A stretch of 56,696 bases of DNA, from the NCBI GenBank assembly GCA_003151665.1, contig PLYD01000280.1, forward strand, positions 22,879-79,574, read 5' to 3'. Positions 53,303 through 56,696 of this stretch are shown here, piece by piece. Origin of the DNA: Candidatus Dormiibacterota bacterium (GTDB lineage: Bacteria; Chloroflexota; Dormibacteria; Dormibacterales; Dormibacteraceae). Both the position numbers and the translations under genes were made by a program. Under the pieces are notes generated by a model that had not been told where the DNA came from, searched no databases, and saw only the letters and a program-made list of their open reading frames with translations. Position 1 is the stretch's first letter; each line of letters begins with the position of its first letter.

Positions 53303-53793
53303 TGCTACACCGCCATACACTTGGGGCGCCGGAGGAATCGGAGCGTTGGTTCCCTAAAAGCGATGCCGCAAGTTGCGTGACGCAGATTGCGCTATTGGCG
53401 GAGGGGCAGGTGGCAGAGCGGGAGGGATTTCGCGCACCGCGTACCAGTGCCTGACTCCAATCGCCTGGCGCGGGTAACCGAGATCGGGCCAGCTGACCGC
53501 GGCTTACGCGCTTTCTCGGGCAGCCATCCAGTCTTGGTGGCTAGGAACAGGAAGACAGGGCCTTTCAGGTATCGATTGCGACGAAGCCTGCGATCAGGTC
53601 CGACGAATCAGGGAATTGACCCGCAGGCATGCCCGTACGATGAACCGCTGGCGTCTCACAAATCGACGCCGGAGAATTCGCTTCCCAGCTCCTCTGGCGG
53701 CTTGCCGGGGTGGGACTCACACCCGCGGGTCGATTGGCCTTTCGTCTGGGCACACTACTTTTCGAACTCCGCCTCTACCCTGACTTCGGTGGG
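53303..53793. other. Stretch without a supported gene
   Basis: Frames here are compositionally unlike protein. It holds the right copy of the 22-bp repeat (53748-53769), 25 bp beyond the 3' end of the next vapC. Confidence 0.45.
53748..53769 (+). repeat. 22-bp direct repeat, right copy
   Basis: It is identical to 48976-48997 and in the same orientation, again next to the 3' end of a vapC gene. Confidence 0.7.
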
Positions 53794-54213
53794 CTACGGG
53801 TGATCGGGGTGCGGTACTCCAACGACCGTAAGGTCGTCGATCCCCTTGAAGTCCTGGGGGTTGCACGTGTACAGGGGAAGGTCGTTGGAGATGGCGATCG
53901 CGGCGATCATCGCATCGTAGGCCCTCGCCGCAGGCTTCCGACCCGCGCGTCGCAGCGAGGCGGCGACACGCCCGAAGGCTCGCGCCGCCGGGACGTCGAA
54001 GGGCAGCGGGTCGAAGTCAGCCTCCGCCTGTTGCAACACGGCCTGTCGGGACTCGCGCTCCCGCCCAACGGTGATCAACGGGCCGACCGAGAGTTCAGCC
54101 AGCGTCACCGCAGTGATGAGCGCTTCGCCAGGCAACGCGCTCGGGTCCGAGAGGCGCGGGAGCAGGATCAGGGTGCTCGTGTCGAGCAAACCGATGGGGT
54201 GGGGCGCGCTCAC
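53794..54213 (-). CDS. vapC: VapC-type PIN-domain toxin
   Basis: This 139-residue protein has GLLDTSTLILLP (first Asp), TAVTLAELSVGPL (Glu) and ARAYDAMIAAIAISNDLPLYTC then NPQDF (later acidic residues). The GTG start at 54213 overlaps the antitoxin stop (GTGA). It is an intact RNase toxin candidate paired with the Phd-type antitoxin. The pair is divergent from a similar pair at 54608-55236. Confidence 0.9.
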   Translation of the reverse strand: MSAPHPIGLLDTSTLILLPRLSDPSALPGEALITAVTLAELSVGPLITVGRERESRQAVLQQAEADFDPLPFDVPAARAFGRVAASLRRAGRKPAARAYDAMIAAIAISNDLPLYTCNPQDFKGIDDLTVVGVPHPDHP

Positions 54214-54446
54214 ACCGACGAGTCGACGAGCCGATCGAGATCCGCGCGGAGCCGGTGACGATCGATGGACGGAACGCGCGACCATCTTTTCAGCAGTGTG
54301 GAGGCGCGAAGCGCGCGCGCTGGGAGCGGACGCAATTCGGCAACCGGCCTGCCGTCACGGGTGACCGTCAGCCGCTCGCCGGCTTCTACTCGATCGATCA
54401 GTTCACCGCCATGGTTGCGGAGATCACGGATCGAGATCTCGCTCAC
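54210..54446 (-). CDS. Phd/YefM-type antitoxin
   Basis: This 78-residue protein has the Phd fold: MSEISIRDLRNHGGELIDRV, EAGERLTVTRDGRPVAELRP, with a C-terminal Arg-rich toxin-binding helix. GTG is the start. A TACACT lies six bases upstream and a TCACGCGTGA palindrome abuts it, so transcription is probably leaderless and autorepressed. Confidence 0.88.
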   Translation of the reverse strand: MSEISIRDLRNHGGELIDRVEAGERLTVTRDGRPVAELRPLPARALRASTLLKRWSRVPSIDRHRLRADLDRLVDSSV

Positions 54447-54452
54447 TCGGCA

Positions 54453-54468
54453 AGTGTATCACGCGTGA
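54453..54468 (-). promoter_or_regulatory. -10 TACACT and TCACGCGTGA palindrome
   Basis: On the minus strand the perfect 10-bp palindrome (54468-54459) touches the TACACT hexamer (54458-54453), which is six bases before the GTG start. It is the likely operator/promoter of the leftward Phd/VapC pair. Confidence 0.55.
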
Positions 54469-54594
54469 GACGTACCTGTGCAGTTTGGCGGAGCGGAGGG
54501 ATTCGCGCAGGAGTTGCCGCACTGGATCAGCGGCCACATCCACGCCTTCCGATCGGCGGAAACGGCGGAGTTCTCGCTAACGTAGCAGTTGCGA

Positions 54595-54600
54595 TACAGT
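54595..54600 (+). promoter_or_regulatory. -10 element TACAGT of rightward Phd/VapC pair
   Basis: TACAGT ends seven bases before ATG 54608, with no Shine-Dalgarno between, which fits a leaderless start. Confidence 0.45.
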
Positions 54601-54607
54601 CGTAGCC

Positions 54608-54850
54608 ATGGCTGATGTATCGGCGCGTGATTTGCGGAATCACACGGCGGAGGTGCTGCGCCGGGTCGAGGCCGGCGAGCGGCTGCGCGTGAGCGTGAAC
54701 CGGCGACCTGTTGCCGAATTGATCCCTCTCACGAGATCGCTTTGGAGTACTGGGCCCGCGATGGAGCGAGTGGTCCGCGAAGCCGCCTCGGACGCAGGTC
54801 TGCTGAGTGACCTTGCTCCCCTGCGCCAGCAGACGGTCGAGTCGCAATGA
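54608..54850 (+). CDS. Phd/YefM-type antitoxin
   Basis: This 80-residue protein has MADVSARDLRNHTAEVLRRV then EAGERLRVSVNRRPVAELIP, the same domain as its divergent neighbour at 54210-54446. The C-terminal tails differ, so toxin specificity is probably distinct. It overlaps vapC as ATGA. Confidence 0.9.
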   Translation: MADVSARDLRNHTAEVLRRVEAGERLRVSVNRRPVAELIPLTRSLWSTGPAMERVVREAASDAGLLSDLAPLRQQTVESQ

Positions 54851-55236
54851 GCGCCCCGGCGATCCTGGATACGTCGCTGTTCGTGGCGATCGAGCAGAAC
54901 CGCCCGCTCTCGCGGTCCTTACCGGACCAGGTGGGAGTCTCTGTGGTCACGCTCGCCGAGTTGGAACTCGGAGTCCTGATGGCCAAAGACGGCGAGTCCA
55001 GGGCGACAAGGCTGACTACGCTGACGCGCGTCCGAGAACAAACCTCGGGCCTGCCGGCGGACGAGCGCGTTGCTTCCGCCTACGCACGACTGGCCGCAGC
55101 CGAGCTTCAGGCTGGCCGAAAGCCGCGGGTCCACGACACCTGGATTGCGGCGACGGCGCTCACGCATGGCGGTGAGGTATGGACCCAGGACAATGACTTC
55201 ACTAATTTCCGCGCCGTGAAAATCGTCCGGTTGTAG
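54847..55236 (+). CDS. vapC: VapC-type PIN-domain toxin
   Basis: This 129-residue protein has AILDTSLFVAIE (first Asp), SVVTLAELELGVLMA (Glu), HDTWIAATALTHG and VWTQDNDFTNF (late Asp pair). The frame is intact. It ends right at the boundary with the operon fossil. Confidence 0.92.
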   Translation: MSAPAILDTSLFVAIEQNRPLSRSLPDQVGVSVVTLAELELGVLMAKDGESRATRLTTLTRVREQTSGLPADERVASAYARLAAAELQAGRKPRVHDTWIAATALTHGGEVWTQDNDFTNFRAVKIVRL

Positions 55237-55690
55237 GCGTGATCGCGAATCAGCTTTGGTCGACCGAGGAGGTCGCCCAAGGTCTGCATGAGCGCGGCTA
55301 TGGTGACTGGCTCCCCCGAGCAGTCAGCATCGGGGGCGGGATTGCCGTTCGCGCACGCCTCCGGGCGGGAGAGCGCGAGCTGCGCGGCGACCGCAGCCCT
55401 GTCCGCGAGGTCTGCCTCGAGGATCTGCACCTTGTCGGTGATGCTCGCCAGGCGGCGGCGGTCGCTGCCGGGCCGGACGAGGGCGGCGACTTCGACATCC
55501 GATGCAAGTAGCTGGCGCACGACCTGGGAGCCGACGAGCCCGGTAGCCCCGGTGACCATTACGGTCAGCGAGCTTTCACTGACCGGCCGTAAGGATGACG
55601 AGGTCCAATTCGACGAGACATGTTACCCGGGCGCAAAGCGTCGACCCCCACTGCGATTGAGTTCCTTGAGTCCTGGCGCTCGGCGCGACA
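55237..55690 (-). pseudogene. Collapsed fossil copy of the deoxysugar operon
   Basis: On the minus strand, CCCGGGTAACATGTCT then TCGAAT and TCGTCATCCT match the rfbF start at 36620-36660. They run directly into ACGGCCGGTCAGTGAA and TGACCGTA, matching the end of the epimerase gene and start of the reductase gene at 40060-40095. About 75 codons of the reductase follow (VTGATGLVGSQVV, QILEADL, RPEAC). A deletion of about 150 codons comes next, then CSGEPVTIAALMQTLGDLLG. At least two large deletions have reduced a roughly 4-kb operon to about 0.4 kb. Upstream similarity to the rfbF leader is weaker. Confidence 0.8.
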
Positions 55691-55736
55691 GCTCCCGTCA
55701 CGGGCGCTGCATGCGGCTGGGTCGCGGGTTGGCGCG

Positions 55737-56696
55737 CTAGCGCGGCGGCGGGGTTGGCGCAGGCGAGGACTGGGCGGCCCCGGAACTGCCGCGCGGCCCT
55801 GGAGCTTTCGGTGGAGACTGCGAGGTTGCGGCGTGGTTCACCTGCTGGATCAGCGACCCGCTGGAGGCTGTGTAGTAAGTATCACCGCTGTAGCTGGCCA
55901 CGATCGAGTGGCTGCCAAACGTGCCGTTTTTGGTCGTGCAGGTCGCCTTTCCAGTGCTGGTGTTGACCGCCACGGCACCGCAGCCGGTCAAGGTGACGCC
56001 GTTGTCGGTGAACGCCACCGTGCCCCCGTTTGGGGTCGGCGCCACCGTCGCGGTGTAGGTCACGTTGCTACCGACCGTGGACGGGTTCGACGAGGACGTT
56101 ACCACCGTGGTCGTCGTGGCGACGTAGGCGAACTTGTCCTCGTTGCTGGTGGCACTGGTGCCGAGAGCGGTGGTGACCGTTACGTCGACGGTACCCGCGC
56201 TGTGAGCCGGACTGTTGGCAAAGATCGAGCCGTCGCCGTTCCTGAAGAAGCAGTTTCCTGAAGAAGGGCACGGAGGGATGGTGGTTGTCCCGAAGGCGAT
56301 GGCGGTGGCGGCGGTGAAGCCGCTGCCCAGGATCTGAACCCCGGTCCCGCCCGTTGCCGGCCCGCTGCGAGGGCTCACCCCGCTCACCACCGGCGGGCCC
56401 ACCGGGTCGTAGGTGAACTTGTCGTAGGCGTTGGTGGCACTGGTACCGCCGGCGTTGGTCACGGTGACATCGACTGGCGTCGGGCTCGCGGTCCCCGGCG
56501 GGCTGTTGGCATTGATCCCGTTATCGCCGTTTACGTTGAAACAGGGCCCGGACGACGGCGTGCACGGCACCAGCGTGGCCGTCCCAAACGCGACGGCGGT
56601 CGCGCTGGTGAAGCCGCTGCCTGTGATCTGGACTAGAGTCCCGCCCGCCGCCGTGCCGTGGTTGGGGATCACCGCATCCACCACCGGCGGGCCGGG
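55737..56696 (-). CDS. TIG/IPT-domain surface protein, C-terminal part
   Basis: The frame is open to the right edge, so the N-terminus is outside the window. At least two TIG/IPT domains (GGTLVQITGSGFTSATAVAFG; GVSPRSGPATGGTGVQILGS) are followed by an Ig-like domain (TVVTSSSNPSTVGSNVTYTA, GSHSIVASYSGDTYYTASSG) and a Pro/Ser-rich tail ending PAPTPPPR. Cysteine pairs in each TIG unit (PPCPSSGNCF) suggest extracellular disulfides. It is an open relative of the broken gene at 45.5-46.6 kb and probably a cell-surface adhesin or matrix protein. Confidence 0.85.
   Translation of the reverse strand, partial: PGPPVVDAVIPNHGTAAGGTLVQITGSGFTSATAVAFGTATLVPCTPSSGPCFNVNGDNGINANSPPGTASPTPVDVTVTNAGGTSATNAYDKFTYDPVGPPVVSGVSPRSGPATGGTGVQILGSGFTAATAIAFGTTTIPPCPSSGNCFFRNGDGSIFANSPAHSAGTVDVTVTTALGTSATSNEDKFAYVATTTTVVTSSSNPSTVGSNVTYTATVAPTPNGGTVAFTDNGVTLTGCGAVAVNTSTGKATCTTKNGTFGSHSIVASYSGDTYYTASSGSLIQQVNHAATSQSPPKAPGPRGSSGAAQSSPAPTPPPR

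Noticed and set aside
53387..53803. 139-codon frame as a gene
   Set aside because: Composition is unlike protein (Arg/Ser/Pro-rich, no fold signal), it covers the 22-bp repeat and overlaps the end of vapC on the other strand.
1..56696. CRISPR arrays, rRNA genes, replication origin
   Set aside because: No regularly spaced repeats, no rRNA-like sequence and no DnaA-box cluster were noticed on either strand.

Overview
The window is GC-rich bacterial chromosome, 56.7 kb, with dense coding, frequent GTG and TTG starts and many 4-base stop/start overlaps. Several genes look leaderless, with a -10-like hexamer 5-7 bases before the start codon. The gene set (PrsW-type protease, twin-arginine secreted protein with an N-terminal coiled coil, PPK2, BipA, a kinase/AAA fusion, front-end desaturase) and this start architecture suggest an uncultured soil bacterium of the Chloroflexota/Dormibacterota/Actinobacteriota type. 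That placement is inference only. No rRNA or CRISPR array is present.

Layout. (1) 1-4.7 kb: the 3' end of an acyl-CoA synthetase, an acetamidase/formamidase broken by an in-frame TAG, and a large Ser/Thr kinase-AAA ATPase fusion. (2) 4.7-11.05 kb: a tRNA-Leu(CAG) followed by a tyrosine integrase and three successive copies of the sequence downstream of the tRNA. Copy 1 keeps the integrase, copy 2 has lost it by internal deletion, and copy 3 is only a leader remnant. The cargo is mostly toxin-antitoxin-like (NTase/winged-helix pair, BrnT/BrnA, HicB, AbrB/RelE). I read this as stacked, decaying mini-elements in one tRNA site. (3) 11.4-20.9 kb: housekeeping and envelope genes (PrsW protease, HtrA, PPK2, cold-shock protein, BipA/TypA, DUF2207 membrane protein, fatty-acid desaturase). 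A 155-bp hairpin-bearing intergenic repeat lies here in two copies. (4) 21.1-30.2 kb: a methyltransferase, two large polytopic membrane proteins and three secreted proteins. (5) 30.3-44.8 kb: an exopolysaccharide/O-antigen type cluster: three glycosyltransferases, an initiating polyprenyl-phosphate sugar transferase, two Wzy/ligase-like proteins, a Wzx flippase, and a tightly overlapping operon (rfbF, rfbG, C-methyltransferase, RmlC-like epimerase, NAD-dependent reductase, CmcI-like methyltransferase). The operon probably makes a CDP-linked C-methylated 6-deoxysugar.

(6) 45-56.7 kb: a scrap-heap region. It holds a broken TIG-domain surface protein (an open relative runs off the right edge), an orphan lipoprotein-like fragment, five toxin-antitoxin-type loci plus a broken vapB, and a 2.23-kb group II intron. 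The intron sits inside an istB fragment whose exons rejoin exactly across it. At 55.2-55.7 kb lies a collapsed fossil of the deoxysugar operon: the start of rfbF fused to the end of the epimerase gene and to an internally deleted reductase gene.

The most interesting candidates are the tRNA-Leu stack of mini-elements carrying toxin-antitoxin cargo, the NTase/winged-helix pair inside it, the fused HTH-nucleotidyltransferase with its CCTTACAT operator array, the leaderless promoter rule shared by these modules, and the operon fossil.
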